From contig CALKHN010000073.1 in NCBI GenBank assembly GCA_937991535.1, forward strand, positions 7,509 to 71,508: DNA of 64,000 bases, given 5' to 3'. Under the pieces are notes generated by a model. It had not been told where the DNA came from, searched no databases, and saw only the letters and a program-made list of their open reading frames with translations. This DNA comes from an uncultured Sphingobacteriales bacterium (GTDB lineage Bacteria > Bacteroidota > Bacteroidia > Chitinophagales > Chitinophagaceae). Position numbers and translations under genes: made by a program. Positions within the stretch are counted from its first letter, which is position 1. Every line of letters starts with the position of its first letter. Of this stretch, positions 25,666-35,800 are shown in pieces.

Positions 25666-26283
25666 ATGCGTAAGTTCTATTCACCCCTTTGTATGGGCCT
25701 GGCACTGGTCTCCATCCTTTTTATCCAATGCAATGAAAGCCAACAGGCGGCGCCGATCGCCACATCACCCGTGATGGCAGAAAAGAAAAGTTTCGGTGGT
25801 TATGAAACCCAGGTCCAATGGGGCGAACACCTCGTTATCATCGCCGGTTGCAATGATTGCCACACACCCAAGAAAATGACAGCCATGGGGCCCGTAGATG
25901 ACAGTGCTTTGTTATTATCCGGGCATCCCGAAAACCTGCCCGCTCCTGATGTAGACCGGAAAGAAACAGAACGCAAGGGACTTGTGGTAACCTCAGATTT
26001 TACCGCATGGGTTGGTCCCTGGGGGATATCCTACTCCGCCAACCTCACACCCGATGAAACGGGTACGGGTAACTGGACTGAAAGCCAGTTTCTATACGCT
26101 ATTAAAAACAGCATCAGCAAGGGGATCCCCGGATCAAGATCGCTGCTGCCACCCATGGCGCTGATGCCCGTTAAGCACATGACCGATGACGAGTTGAAGG
26201 CGATATTTGCCTACCTGAAAACCATCCCTCCTGTTAAAAACCGTTCCGTTCAGCCTACTCCGCCTGCCCTGGCTGCGAAGTAG
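25666..26283 (+). CDS. c-type cytochrome lipoprotein
   Basis: A 205 aa lipoprotein (signal ending ILFIQC at residue 22). It has one heme-binding site, CNDCHTP (near residue 65), and a long insertion before the C-terminal helix. A candidate distal Met lies in PMALMPVKHMTDDELKAIFAYLKT (residues 165-187). Cytochromes of this shape donate or accept electrons at the periplasmic face. The gene is divergent from the DUF6152/DUF6644 pair across about 300 bases, which makes a joint function plausible. Confidence 0.82.
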   Translation: MRKFYSPLCMGLALVSILFIQCNESQQAAPIATSPVMAEKKSFGGYETQVQWGEHLVIIAGCNDCHTPKKMTAMGPVDDSALLLSGHPENLPAPDVDRKETERKGLVVTSDFTAWVGPWGISYSANLTPDETGTGNWTESQFLYAIKNSISKGIPGSRSLLPPMALMPVKHMTDDELKAIFAYLKTIPPVKNRSVQPTPPALAAK

Positions 26284-26376
26284 TTGTGATGACATTACGA
26301 TTGGCGCCGGTGTTTGCATCAAAAGCCTTTGTGGGCTGGCCAGCCCCTGGCGCTTAAAAAATAATGCTTCTATGCA

Positions 26377-26428
26377 ACGGGGGCTTACGCTCCACACAGT
26401 TGCGGGCTGTGAAGACCCCGCCGGGAAG
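26377..26428 (+). repeat. Dispersed ~50 bp repeat, copy C
   Basis: GGGGGCTTACGCTCCACACAGTTGCGGGCTGTGAAGACCCCGCCGGGAAG, the left-hand copy within unit 1 of the long repeat. The core GGCTGTGAAGACCCCGCCGGGAAG is the most conserved part of the family. Confidence 0.75.
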
Positions 26429-26443
26429 GAAAATCTTTTTTAT

Positions 26444-26469
26444 GTTCTTTTTTCTTGATAAAAAAGAAC
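26444..26469. repeat. GTTCTTTTTT hairpin, unit 1
   Basis: GTTCTTTTTT (26444-26453) pairs perfectly with AAAAAAGAAC (26460-26469) over the 6 base loop CTTGAT. The identical structure occurs at 27117-27142. It has a T-run on either strand and could act as a bidirectional terminator for the cytochrome gene and other flanking genes. Confidence 0.6.
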
Positions 26470-26681
26470 CAAAAAATCAAGGCTTCAGAAAAATGGCTAA
26501 AAATTACTGCATTCCACTACCGAAAACAAGTCTAAAGCCAGTCCCTGGTGCTTTGATTTGAGTGAAGCTGTGCTTCAGCTATACAAAATGCCCGAAAGCG
26601 TTTTCGGCTTAACGCTTCATTCCGTAATTTTTTTAACGCCATTTTTCTGAGGCCGGCAGCAGGCATGCTCATTCCTTTATT

Positions 26682-26728
26682 ACTACGTTTCTCACAATTG
26701 CCAGGCTGTGAAGACCTCCATCGGGAAG
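26682..26728 (+). repeat. Dispersed ~50 bp repeat, copy D
   Basis: ACTACGTTTCTCACAATTGCCAGGCTGTGAAGACCTCCATCGGGAAG, the right-hand copy of unit 1. It has drifted at the CCCCGCC positions. Confidence 0.72.
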
Positions 26729-27050
26729 AAAGGTGCTTAAGTCGTAAACGTGTTATATGTAATGGTATTCTGTAACAACTACAAGTGGTTAATATGGATC
26801 AACCGGTTAAATTCGATGCCAGCAATAGCGGTCTACTGCTGAGATCACAGTAGCACCAAAGCGCTATCAGGGAATAACCACGAAAACGGGCAGTATTCGT
26901 TTTCGTGTGCCTTTTTTTGTTTCTTTTTTGGGCAGGCAAAAAAGAAAGGAGAACAGCAAGGTATGAAGAAGTCGCACTGGAGTCTTCATCAAAAGCCTTT
27001 GTGCGTTGGCCATGAGACCCTGGTGCTGAAAAAAATAATGCTTCTATGCA

Positions 27051-27101
27051 ACGGGGGGCTTACGCTCCACAGTTGCGGGTTGTGAAGACCCCGCCGGGAA
27101 G
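27051..27101 (+). repeat. Dispersed ~50 bp repeat, copy E
   Basis: ACGGGGGGCTTACGCTCCACAGTTGCGGGTTGTGAAGACCCCGCCGGGAA, nearly equal to copy C. Confidence 0.75.
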
Positions 27102-27353
27102 GAAAATCTTTTTTATGTTCTTTTTTCTTGATAAAAAAGAACCAAAAAATCAAGGCTTCAGAAAAATGGCTAAAAATTACTGCATTCCACTACCGAAAAC
27201 AAGTCTAAAGCCAGTCCCTGGTGCTTTGATTTGAGTGAAGCTGTGCTTCAGCTATACAAAATGCCCGAAAGCGTTTTCGGCTTAACGCTTCATTCCGTAA
27301 TTTTTTTAACGCCATTTTTCTGAGGCCGGCAGCAAGCATGCTCATTTCTTTAT

Positions 27354-27400
27354 TACCACGCTTCTCACAATTGCCAGGCTGTGAACATCCCGCCGGGAAG
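27354..27400 (+). repeat. Dispersed ~50 bp repeat, copy F
   Basis: TACCACGCTTCTCACAATTGCCAGGCTGTGAACATCCCGCCGGGAAG, the right-hand copy in unit 2. It ends 53 bases before the BNR_4 gene's stop codon at 27453. Confidence 0.75.
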
Positions 27401-27452
27401 AGCACTTTTTGCACAGTTACGCGGTAGCGGCTTCGCAGATCAACAGTAGTGG

Positions 27453-28859
27453 TTAGTGTGATTTTAACAGCACAGGCTTTTCAAAATCTCCCTTCATGGT
27501 GTAAGGAAGTTTCCAAACCTTGTTTCCTTTTTTGTTGCAGAAATAGAGCGCCGATTCCGAAAAGGTATCCGCATTGCCATCGGCCCAAAAAGCATAAAAA
27601 TCCGCTTCGGCAGAAACCGCCCTGCGTGCATAGGAGTGATTTCGGTTACTCTTTGCTGTGAGTTGACGCTTTTTTTGCCAGGTTTTGCCGGCATCCTCAC
27701 TTTCCCACATCACCATTTCACCACCTGTACCGTATTGCTGCGGACCGGCATCGGTTGGACCAACAATTTGCCAATGATTTTTGTCGATATACAAAGAACC
27801 CATATCGTAGTTGTGTGTAGAAGTACAAACGGTATCAAAACGCCAGTTGTTTTTGGTCCAATGCATCAGCACCCATTGTCGCGGGTCGCCGCCGGGGCCG
27901 GGTTTGTAATCATTGCTTATCACTGCCAGTATAACCGGGTTTCCTTCCTCATCAAAATTGAGGTCGTTCAGGTATACCAACCTGCCTTCCTTTTCGTAAT
28001 CCTTTATCAGTGCATTGTTTTGTGCATTCAACAGGGGCGTTTGTAAAGGTTTTCCATCAACGGTTGTCCAGGTTTTGCCCATGTCGGAAGTTTGAGCAAC
28101 ATATACGTTCGTTCTTTTGTCTACATTGCCACCGGGATGATAATTAAAAACCGACACCAGTTTCCCGTTCCATACATTCGTAACCTGGTAATGACCACCC
28201 ATGCCCGCCAGTTTTTGCGCTTCTGCCCATTGCTGCCCGTCGCTACTGGTGCTCCAGTACAGTTCCCTGCCTTTGGTATATTTTGTAAACAAATACAGGA
28301 AACCTTTGCCGTTGATCCACCAGGGCTGGGGATAGGTCATGTCTGCTTCTTTGATTTTATCAAACGCATCTATCGAATAAGGCTGGCGGCTTTTGAAAAT
28401 GATACCTTTGCGTGATGTATTTCGTCCACTTACAAATACCCAGATATACCCTTTGTTATCAATGGCAATGGAGGCATTGTCGTGCGGATCATTCACACCA
28501 TCTTTATCGTATACAATTACCGGCTTTGGCACACGCTTTTTTGCGTGATCATAATAAGATATCATGATCAGCAAATGTTTTTGATCCTTTTGGGTAGTGC
28601 CGCCGTATACAAAAAAAGTCTTATTGGCCGCTTTGCTATAGATGGCCACCGGTACGTGGCTGGAAGTGTAGGTGCCCAATCCACCCGAATATTTATCGCC
28701 GTAATCCGAAAATTGGCCCAAGGTAAACCAAATGCCCTTGTAACCGTTTGCACTGGCATTTTGGGCGAATAGGCTTGTGTGCATACACAGCACAAGACAC
28801 ACTGATGCAATACCATATTTAAAAAGTATTTTCTTATTGGGCATCAGCGCTGGTTTCAT
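27453..28859 (-). CDS. Secreted BNR_4 repeat protein
   Basis: A 468 aa exported protein with a signal peptide of about 35 residues ending in SLFAQ. The mature part matches the BNR_4 type: NGYKGIWFTLGQFSDYGDKYSGGLGTY at the start, NDPHDNASIAIDNKGYIWVFVSGRNTS, and Asp-box-like blades (STSSDGQQW, SDMGKTW, SEDAGKTWQ). BNR_4 propellers occur in polysaccharide lyases (ulvan lyase type) and in uncharacterised surface proteins of PULs. It follows the heparinase II/III-like gene by 66 bases on the same strand and is the last gene of this PUL. ATG 28841 is a possible start. A lyase role is possible but not shown. Confidence 0.75.
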   Translation of the reverse strand: MKPALMPNKKILFKYGIASVCLVLCMHTSLFAQNASANGYKGIWFTLGQFSDYGDKYSGGLGTYTSSHVPVAIYSKAANKTFFVYGGTTQKDQKHLLIMISYYDHAKKRVPKPVIVYDKDGVNDPHDNASIAIDNKGYIWVFVSGRNTSRKGIIFKSRQPYSIDAFDKIKEADMTYPQPWWINGKGFLYLFTKYTKGRELYWSTSSDGQQWAEAQKLAGMGGHYQVTNVWNGKLVSVFNYHPGGNVDKRTNVYVAQTSDMGKTWTTVDGKPLQTPLLNAQNNALIKDYEKEGRLVYLNDLNFDEEGNPVILAVISNDYKPGPGGDPRQWVLMHWTKNNWRFDTVCTSTHNYDMGSLYIDKNHWQIVGPTDAGPQQYGTGGEMVMWESEDAGKTWQKKRQLTAKSNRNHSYARRAVSAEADFYAFWADGNADTFSESALYFCNKKGNKVWKLPYTMKGDFEKPVLLKSH

Positions 28860-28925
28860 GAGCCGATTTCTTCATGTGCGGATATTTAAAAGTCAAGTTA
28901 AGATTAAAATGACATTTTTAATGCA

Positions 28926-30800
28926 TCATTCCGGCGACGACAACCGCACTTTTACCGTTCCTTTTTTGTTCAGGAAGATGTAAGCAGGGATCCGTATTTC
29001 AATTCTTTTCAGGTTTTCAATTCTTTTGTCCAGCGCCATTGGCGGAGGATCCATCACAATTGTTGAAATATTCATATTGGCCGGAGAAAGAATGGTAAGG
29101 TTCAGCAATTTGCCATCTTGCTTCAAAACTGCCCCATCACTGGTGGGCATAACCTCCGCAGTTGTCATTATAGCCCAGGTGATGCTTTTTGTAGAATCAT
29201 TCAAACTCAATTCATCCTCAATGGTTATGGAGTGATCTGAATCTTTGGTGAAAGTACGGTGTGCGCTGGTGAGATGCCCTGTAAAAATCTCTGTCATGTC
29301 TATGGCTGCTTCGGGACTTTTACCGTTTGTGAAGCGAATTAAACCTGCATTGCCTTTAACGTTAAACCTGGCATTGTCAACCGTGAGGGTACTGTGTCCG
29401 AAATTTCCTTTGGTAAGCAGCGACCATCTGGGGCAATCCTGGCACATGCCCCAAAGGTTAAAGCCTGCCTGCTCGAGTGTATTATAATCCTGCACGCCCG
29501 GATCAACAACCCACCTTACGCCATTCAGTTCAAATACAAAACTTCCGGCATCCATGTTTCCATGACTCAGTGACGCCCTGCCACCTTTGCCGGCAAAATA
29601 ATACTGATTGGAATTGTTTTCTTCGTTGCGAAATATAACAATTGGATTGGGTCCGTCTCCTTTCCATGCCAGGGGGAGACTAATTTTGTTTTTAGGTTCA
29701 AACTCCGATAACCAAACCAGTCCAGGTCCTGCCAGGCGGGTTAGTTTACCCATAGCTGCGGGTGGTCGCAAAAATTTTTCTTTCTCAAAATACAGGTCAT
29801 TTCCGGTTTCTTTGGCAAACCAGGCAAGTGTGATGTCGCCATTTTCACCGGCGCTGTCGCCGCAATCAGCAAAATTAAAATACATGCCCGAAGGGGCCAC
29901 TGTTTGCACCCGGAAATCAGCACTCTTCAAAAATGAAGGATAGGCTGCGATACCAAAATCGGTACCGAAGGCGCTTGAAAGCAGTGAAGATGCAGTAACA
30001 GAAAAACTTGTACCATAGCCCCAGTATGTTGCGCCCTCGGGGTATACGCCATCGGGTGCATATTGTTTTAACGCTTCAGGCATTCCATTCAGCGAGCGGC
30101 TGATGGTTTTTGCAGCCAGTTCAGGATCTTTATCGGCTATTACAATCGCTGCGGCAATCATTCCCCCATTGCACACCTGGTTCCAGTTGTTGGTTCCGGC
30201 CACCCATCCGGGATCCCGATCACCAAAACTGGGTTTTATTCCTTTTTCAATCAATGCAGTTTTTGCCAGCGCTGCGGTAGCTTTGGGCAAATCTTTTCCC
30301 GTCCAGTCAACCGCTATGGCAACAGCCAGCGACATTTCGGCCACGTCCAGAAAGTGCGAGGGGTTCCAGTCCGAAAAACCACAAACCGCGATCAGTTCAT
30401 CATTAATTCGTTTCAGCACAACCCGATCTCTTTCTATTCTGTACAGCATGGAAAGAATAGTCATCCGGTATAGCATCTCCCTGGAAACACCCAGCAAACG
30501 CCGGCCTTCCAATTTTCTTTCGAGGAAGGGTTCACCGGCTATTTTACCGGCATTGAGTTTTATGGCTGCATAATAGTTTTTTACAACGGGGTCGGTTTTT
30601 ATTTTGTTCTTCAGGTTCTTTTCAATAGAGGGTGTAAGGATCAACCGGGGAGTTGATTTTCTCAAATTTTTTTTAAGGTATGGAACGGTAACAGGGTTTT
30701 GAAGTTTTACCAGTTCGTTCTTTTCCTGTGTGGGTTCCTGGCCTTTCACCAAAATGGCCATTGCTTGTAACAGAACAAGCGCAATGATTTTATTATTCAT
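28926..30800 (-). CDS. Heparinase II/III-family polysaccharide lyase
   Basis: A 624 aa secreted lyase. The signal peptide covers residues 1-20 (ALVLLQAMAILVKGQ). Residues about 60-380 form the alpha-helical toroid and residues 390-620 the beta-sandwich of the heparinase II/III family. The Asn/Trp motif is TNNWNQVCNGG near residue 204. The candidate catalytic Tyr is in EGATYWGYG and the His in SLSHGNMDAGSFVFE. Relatives act on heparin/heparan sulfate, alginate or other uronic-acid polymers by beta-elimination. It lies downstream of SusC/SusD, separated by a MITE-like element, and upstream of BNR_4. The substrate remains open. Confidence 0.85.
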   Translation of the reverse strand: MNNKIIALVLLQAMAILVKGQEPTQEKNELVKLQNPVTVPYLKKNLRKSTPRLILTPSIEKNLKNKIKTDPVVKNYYAAIKLNAGKIAGEPFLERKLEGRRLLGVSREMLYRMTILSMLYRIERDRVVLKRINDELIAVCGFSDWNPSHFLDVAEMSLAVAIAVDWTGKDLPKATAALAKTALIEKGIKPSFGDRDPGWVAGTNNWNQVCNGGMIAAAIVIADKDPELAAKTISRSLNGMPEALKQYAPDGVYPEGATYWGYGTSFSVTASSLLSSAFGTDFGIAAYPSFLKSADFRVQTVAPSGMYFNFADCGDSAGENGDITLAWFAKETGNDLYFEKEKFLRPPAAMGKLTRLAGPGLVWLSEFEPKNKISLPLAWKGDGPNPIVIFRNEENNSNQYYFAGKGGRASLSHGNMDAGSFVFELNGVRWVVDPGVQDYNTLEQAGFNLWGMCQDCPRWSLLTKGNFGHSTLTVDNARFNVKGNAGLIRFTNGKSPEAAIDMTEIFTGHLTSAHRTFTKDSDHSITIEDELSLNDSTKSITWAIMTTAEVMPTSDGAVLKQDGKLLNLTILSPANMNISTIVMDPPPMALDKRIENLKRIEIRIPAYIFLNKKGTVKVRLSSPE

Positions 30801-30848
30801 TCCTTAATTGTATTGATGCTTTGTAATTATTTTGATAATAAATTGAGA

Positions 30849-30973
30849 CTGACTAAAAAGGTCGTCATTGCGAATGAAGTGAAGGAATCTCAAATACTTA
30901 AGCCTTTATCACTCCATGAGATTGCTTCGGTCGTTCCTTCCTCGCAAAGACGTTCAACGACCTTTTTAGTCAG
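30849..30973. mobile_element. MITE-like element with 17 bp terminal inverted repeats
   Basis: A 125 base element ends in perfect 17 bp inverted repeats: CTGACTAAAAAGGTCGT at 30849-30865 and its complement at 30957-30973. Inside, the arms continue as an imperfect palindrome containing CGTCATTGCGA and the motif ATTGCTTCGGTCGTTCC...TCGCAAAGACG; this CGTCATTGCGAG...GCAATCTCA type motif recurs in repeats of many bacteria. It encodes nothing. It lies 15 bases after the SusD stop and between SusD and the heparinase gene, so it splits the PUL transcript and could act as a hairpin attenuator. No target duplication is evident. Confidence 0.75.
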
Positions 30974-30988
30974 CCCCACCATACTGGG

Positions 30989-32773
30989 TTACCAGCCGGG
31001 GTTTTGCCCTATTTCAGGATTTTGCGATAAAGCGCTTAAGGGTATGGGCCACAGGTAGTGTTTACTCTCATCGAACACAGGGTTATCCCAATCCGAGTCT
31101 TTATACACGTCAATATAGGTTTTGCCTGAAACCGGGTCAACCGAAGACTTTGGCTTAGCTCCTGTATAACGTGCAATTGCCGCCGCATCCCAAAGTATTC
31201 CCATAGATTTGATTTCGAGTTTTTTGCCCTGTTTCCAACGCCTCAGGTCGTCGTAGCGAAACCCTTCCATAAAGAGCTCCACCCTGCGTTCTCTTCTTAT
31301 TTCCACAATTAACGGGGAAACGCCATCGCTTGTGTATCTGGGATCAACCGGAATATTGGCCAAATCCATATGCGGCATAGCTACCCGGTCACGCAATTTA
31401 TTGACCGACATATCGAGGTCGGCCTGGGTAATGGTTCCCAACTCAGCCTTAGCCTCCGCAAAGTTCAGCAGGCCTTCGCCCAAACGCAGTACAATTACGG
31501 GGGTGGTAGAGATATTGTATGCATTACCAGCGGCTATTGACTCATAGGTTTTAATAATGTGGTAGCCTGTTGTACTGGAAGTTCCGCCGGCCATACCCGT
31601 TAACCTCGGATAACTGTAAGCAAGGCTCCTTTCGTAATTGTAATAAGCCTGGTCAGCAGGATAAAGAACAGTCTGTCGTAAACGGGGATCCCTGTTTTCA
31701 AATATATCTTCAAATTGCGCATCGCCTTTATACAGGGGCGAAATTGAAATGGGCTTACCATCGGTACACAGGTAATCTTCCACCATACTCTTGGTGGCCC
31801 CGCCATTGTATCCTTTCCAGTAATTGATAAGGTGGTTGGTGAGCACGCCTGTCTGAAACTTTCTCCAATAGATAATCTCCGAATTTCCGGTAAAGTCCGA
31901 TCCATAGGCAGGGCGTTGATACGAATTATAGTCATGCATGGGATTACCGGTGCTGTACACCTCATAAGGTCCGTTTTCAATAAGTTCCTGTGCGGCGTCG
32001 GCAGCTTCCTGCAGCCACATATCGGCATTAGTGCCGCCATGATATTTGCGCCAGGTACCTTCAAACAGGCATATTCTCGACTTAACCAGCAAAGCTGCCC
32101 ACCTGTTGAGCCTGCCCGGCGCATTTCCGTCGCCCCAGTCATCGGGAAGGTTAGCGCAGGCAAAGGTAAGATCGGCCAATACGCTATCCATTGCCTGATC
32201 ACGTGGTGTACGCGCAGCAAACAATTCTTCGGAATCTATATTCAGTTCATGTCCTACCCAGGGCACATCTCCAAACTTAGACACCTTATCACCATAAAAC
32301 CATCCACGGAAAAGCCTGGCTTCGGCGGCATATTTATTAATGGTTTCCATGGGAATATCTGCGGTAAAATAATGATCAAGTCCAACGTTGATGGCGCGAA
32401 CAAAATCCCACCCGATCCAGCCATACTGTTGCGAGCTGGATGGAATACTGTGTTTGCCAGAGCGGGTTTGTGCATAAAAAGCCTGCCGCGAGTGGGTTGG
32501 AGCAATGTTGTCTGAATATTCATCAAGGTACCACGACCCGCACCAGTTGCTCTCGAAACCATCATCTACCCCCATCATAATGGGCACGTTCTGATGGTTT
32601 CTTGCCATGTTGTACAGTCCGTTGTTATAAACCTTCAGGTCATTCTCTGTATGCCAGAAGGTAGTGTTGCTGATCCGGTCGAGCGGGTACCTGTTGAGGT
32701 AATCTTTTTTACAACTGTTAAGTAGAATTGCCGTAAAAACACACAATCCGGCTTGTATTATAGATTTTTTCAT
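30989..32773 (-). CDS. SusD/RagB family nutrient-binding outer membrane lipoprotein
   Basis: A 594 aa lipoprotein with the signal AILLNSC (Cys 21). The family features are present: the N-terminal CKKDYLNRYPLDRIS, the helical tetratricopeptide-like core, the SusD-type stretch VNKLRDRVAMPHMD, the RRERRVELFMEGFRYDDLRRW motif (about residues 490-510) and a C-terminal HYLWPIPLSALSQNP. It caps the SusC channel and captures glycan for import. It is 38 bases downstream of SusC, forming the usual pair. The stop is close to the MITE-like element. Confidence 0.93.
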   Translation of the reverse strand: MKKSIIQAGLCVFTAILLNSCKKDYLNRYPLDRISNTTFWHTENDLKVYNNGLYNMARNHQNVPIMMGVDDGFESNWCGSWYLDEYSDNIAPTHSRQAFYAQTRSGKHSIPSSSQQYGWIGWDFVRAINVGLDHYFTADIPMETINKYAAEARLFRGWFYGDKVSKFGDVPWVGHELNIDSEELFAARTPRDQAMDSVLADLTFACANLPDDWGDGNAPGRLNRWAALLVKSRICLFEGTWRKYHGGTNADMWLQEAADAAQELIENGPYEVYSTGNPMHDYNSYQRPAYGSDFTGNSEIIYWRKFQTGVLTNHLINYWKGYNGGATKSMVEDYLCTDGKPISISPLYKGDAQFEDIFENRDPRLRQTVLYPADQAYYNYERSLAYSYPRLTGMAGGTSSTTGYHIIKTYESIAAGNAYNISTTPVIVLRLGEGLLNFAEAKAELGTITQADLDMSVNKLRDRVAMPHMDLANIPVDPRYTSDGVSPLIVEIRRERRVELFMEGFRYDDLRRWKQGKKLEIKSMGILWDAAAIARYTGAKPKSSVDPVSGKTYIDVYKDSDWDNPVFDESKHYLWPIPLSALSQNPEIGQNPGW

Positions 32774-32811
32774 TTGCTGATTTTTTTGTTTGATGTTTCT
32801 TTCAGAAGAAA

Positions 32812-35800
32812 TTAAAAACTCAGTTTGGCGCCCAGTGTAAATATCCGCTGTAAATAATATTCCTGTGTTACGGTGAACACACTTTCGGGGTCGAGCGGTT
32901 TATGCATTTTGCTGGCCTCCCATAAATTCATCCCGGCAAAATATATTTGCGCGCCGGTGAGTTTCACTTTCTGAATCCACTGAACAGGGAACTGGTAGCT
33001 CACGCTAAGGTTTTTCAGCCTGATATAACTGGCGTTCTGAACGTAGCGCGACTGCGGATGAATGTTCTTTTTGGTATTGTATCCAAAGGTAGGCGCCGCG
33101 AAATATGCATCGCGGTTGGTTTCGCTCCATGATTCTGTAATCGCATACTTTTCAAGATGTCCATCGTTGTAAGGGTAGAATGCATTCCAGTTGCCATTAT
33201 CAGGCAGGTAGTCGCGTTTCATAACGCCCTGGAAAAATACGTTCAGCGCTATGCCTTTAAAACTGAGGTCGCCGTTGATGCCAAACAGATAGCGGGGAGT
33301 GGTGTTGCCTACAATCCTCAGATCACCATGATCTTCGAGCGTTCTAACGCCCGGCGTAATTTTAGCATCCTTATTCAAATCGGCATACTGCATGTCTCCG
33401 GCCTTCCAGGAGGCGCCCAATTGGTCCTGGTTTGGAGCCGAAGCAATTTCAGCATCCGTTTGAAATATGCCAACCGTTTCATAAGCCCATATTTCACCAA
33501 TATCTTTTCCTACATAGTAGTCGTCAATAGCGCCGGTGGGGTTAAGGTATTTTGTAATTTTAGAGGTGTTGTCACTCAAAGCCAGGGTAAAACCATAATT
33601 CCAGTTGGCGCTGAACTGATCGTGCCATGAAGCAGATAACTCCCAGCCCGTTGTTCTTAAGTCGGCCGCATTCGACTTGGGCGCTGATGTTCCGAGAATG
33701 CTGGGATAGCTTACATTCATCAGCATATCTTTGGTGTCTCTGGTGTATACGTCAAACGACAGATCCAGCCGTTGATTCAATATGGTGAAGTCCAGTCCGA
33801 GGTTTTTGGCAACCACCGTTTCCCAGGTAAGCGTAGGACTTACCAGTCCCGCCGGTGAAACGTAGGGAATAAAGCCGCCCGACATGATATAAGGAGCCTG
33901 TCCTGAACCCATTGTTGAAATATAGGGGTAATAATCATCACCCAATAACTGGTTGCCGAGGGTGCCGTAGGAGGCGCGCAATTTCAGGTTGTCGAGCCAG
34001 CTCCGGGCGCCATTCATAAACCCTTCTTCAGAAATTCTCCAGCCCACGGAAACCGATGGGAAGAATCCGTACCGGCCATCCGATGGGAAACGGGAAGTTC
34101 CATCATACCTGCCATTGGTTTCCAGCAGGTACCTGTCTTTGAAGATATAGTTAAGCCGGTAAAAGAAGCCCTGTAACGAAACGTGCGATTTGCCGCCTGT
34201 GGTTTGCTGGTTGCCTGTTGTAGTGCTTAGGTCGGGAACAGTAGGTGTAATCAGGCTCCTGGCTGTTGCCTGGATATAGGTATTTCTTCCCCACTCGTTA
34301 TTATAACCCACCATGGCTTTAATAAAATGATTCTCAATTTGGTCAACCGTATATTCTGCATACCCGTTAAAAACGGTATACTGGTTGTAATCAGATCTGT
34401 TCCTGATAAAATCATCGCCACTGAAACCGTTTGTGATCATGGGTGTTGCTAAAAGATCCGATGAAACGATATTCACCTTGCTGGCCACTTCCTGCCGTTG
34501 ACGGTTAAAACTGTTATATGAGAAATCTCCGCGGAGTCTTAATCCCTTAATGGGCGTTAAGGTTAGGCCCTGGGTTAGCCACACGTCATTGTTCACAAAA
34601 TTATCACGTCCCCCATTTTCCAGGTAAGGAAAGAAGTTTGTTCCTCCAAAACCCATTCCAATATACTGCGCGTATTGATCATGATCGCCCGGTGTGATAT
34701 AGTAAGGCAGATCGGGAAACGTTACCAGTGAAAGCGGGCTTTGCCTTGCACTGGAATTAATATTAACGTCCCAGTTGTAAAAATAAGGTTTGTCGCTTAC
34801 CTGCGAATTGAAAACAACTTTCTCGTCGAGCGACAGCCAATTGGTCACTTTAATGTCGGCCTTCATTAATACATTGTACCGTTTAAACTTTTCATTTTTA
34901 TCTTTGTTTTTCAGGTAGCCGTCTTTATTGAGCAACCCAAAAGAGGCGTAATAACTTACTTTTTCTGACGAGCCTGAAATAGACAAATCATATTGTTGCT
35001 GGGGTGCATAATCGGTGATCAACCTGTTCTGATAGTCGTTGTTTCCGTAATAGCGAAAACTGCCATTATACACTTCCCACTCGTTTTCAAGTGTTGGATT
35101 ATCTACCCACTGTTTGGTTTTGGCTACATAAGCATCGTCGTAAGCCGGCTGACCACTTGCGCGGATGGTAGCTGTATTGTACGCGGTAACATAGTCGTAC
35201 GGGTTGGTTACCACATCCATCAGGAAGATCGGCTTGGCCAGTGATTGCTCGGTACTCAACTGAACGTTTATCTTGCCCCCCTTTTTTCCCTGTTTTGTTT
35301 CAACCAGGATAACACCAAATGCAGCCCTCGCCCCATAAATTGCCGAAGCTGCCGCATCTTTTAAAACCGTTACGCTGGCGATATCATCCGGGTTGATCAT
35401 TTGCAAAGGCATAGGCACATTGTCAACCAGTATCAGCGGGCTGCCGCCGTTAATTGAGGTAAAGCCCCTGATATTAAATTCCGGAGCCGTTGTGGGGTCG
35501 CCATTGCGGATGCTCACATTCAGTCCGGGAACCACGCCCTGTAATCCCTGCCCGGCATCCACAATCGGACGGTTTTCAAGCCTTTCACTGCTCACTGTAC
35601 CTACTGCGCCTGTAAGGTTTACCTTTTTTTGAGTACCATACCCTACTACTACTACCTCATCTAAAGCACTGGTTTTTGCCAGTAATAAAATGCTAAATGT
35701 TTCCTGGTTGGTTACAGTAACTTCCTGCGTGGCGTAGCCTGTAAAAGAGAAAATCAGGATGTCTTTGGGTACAGCCTGAATCGTAAAATTTCCCAGGGCG

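Larger units (their letters stand above)
26317..26728 (+). repeat. Long direct repeat, unit 1 (~410 bp)
   Basis: This unit and 26986-27400 are aligned from CATCAAAAGCCTTTGTG to the end GGGAAG. About 250 bases in the middle (from around 26411) look identical, and the edges differ by a few substitutions and small indels. Each unit carries one dispersed-repeat copy at each end (26377-26428 and 26682-26728 here) and a hairpin. No credible protein is encoded; the in-frame open stretches in both copies are equal because the DNA is equal. Confidence 0.9.
26986..27400 (+). repeat. Long direct repeat, unit 2 (~410 bp)
   Basis: The second unit of the long direct repeat. It contains dispersed-repeat copies at 27051-27101 and 27354-27400 and the same hairpin at 27117-27142. 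The 26729-26985 spacer between the units is not repeated and carries a TTTCTTTTT/AAAAAGAAA hairpin at 26920-26946. From 27401 to 27452 the end of the gap is single-copy DNA. Confidence 0.9.

Noticed and set aside
26364..27234. Two identical 60-65 codon plus-strand frames
   Set aside because: They are identical because they lie in the two copies of the long direct repeat; their sequence translates hairpins and repeat cores.
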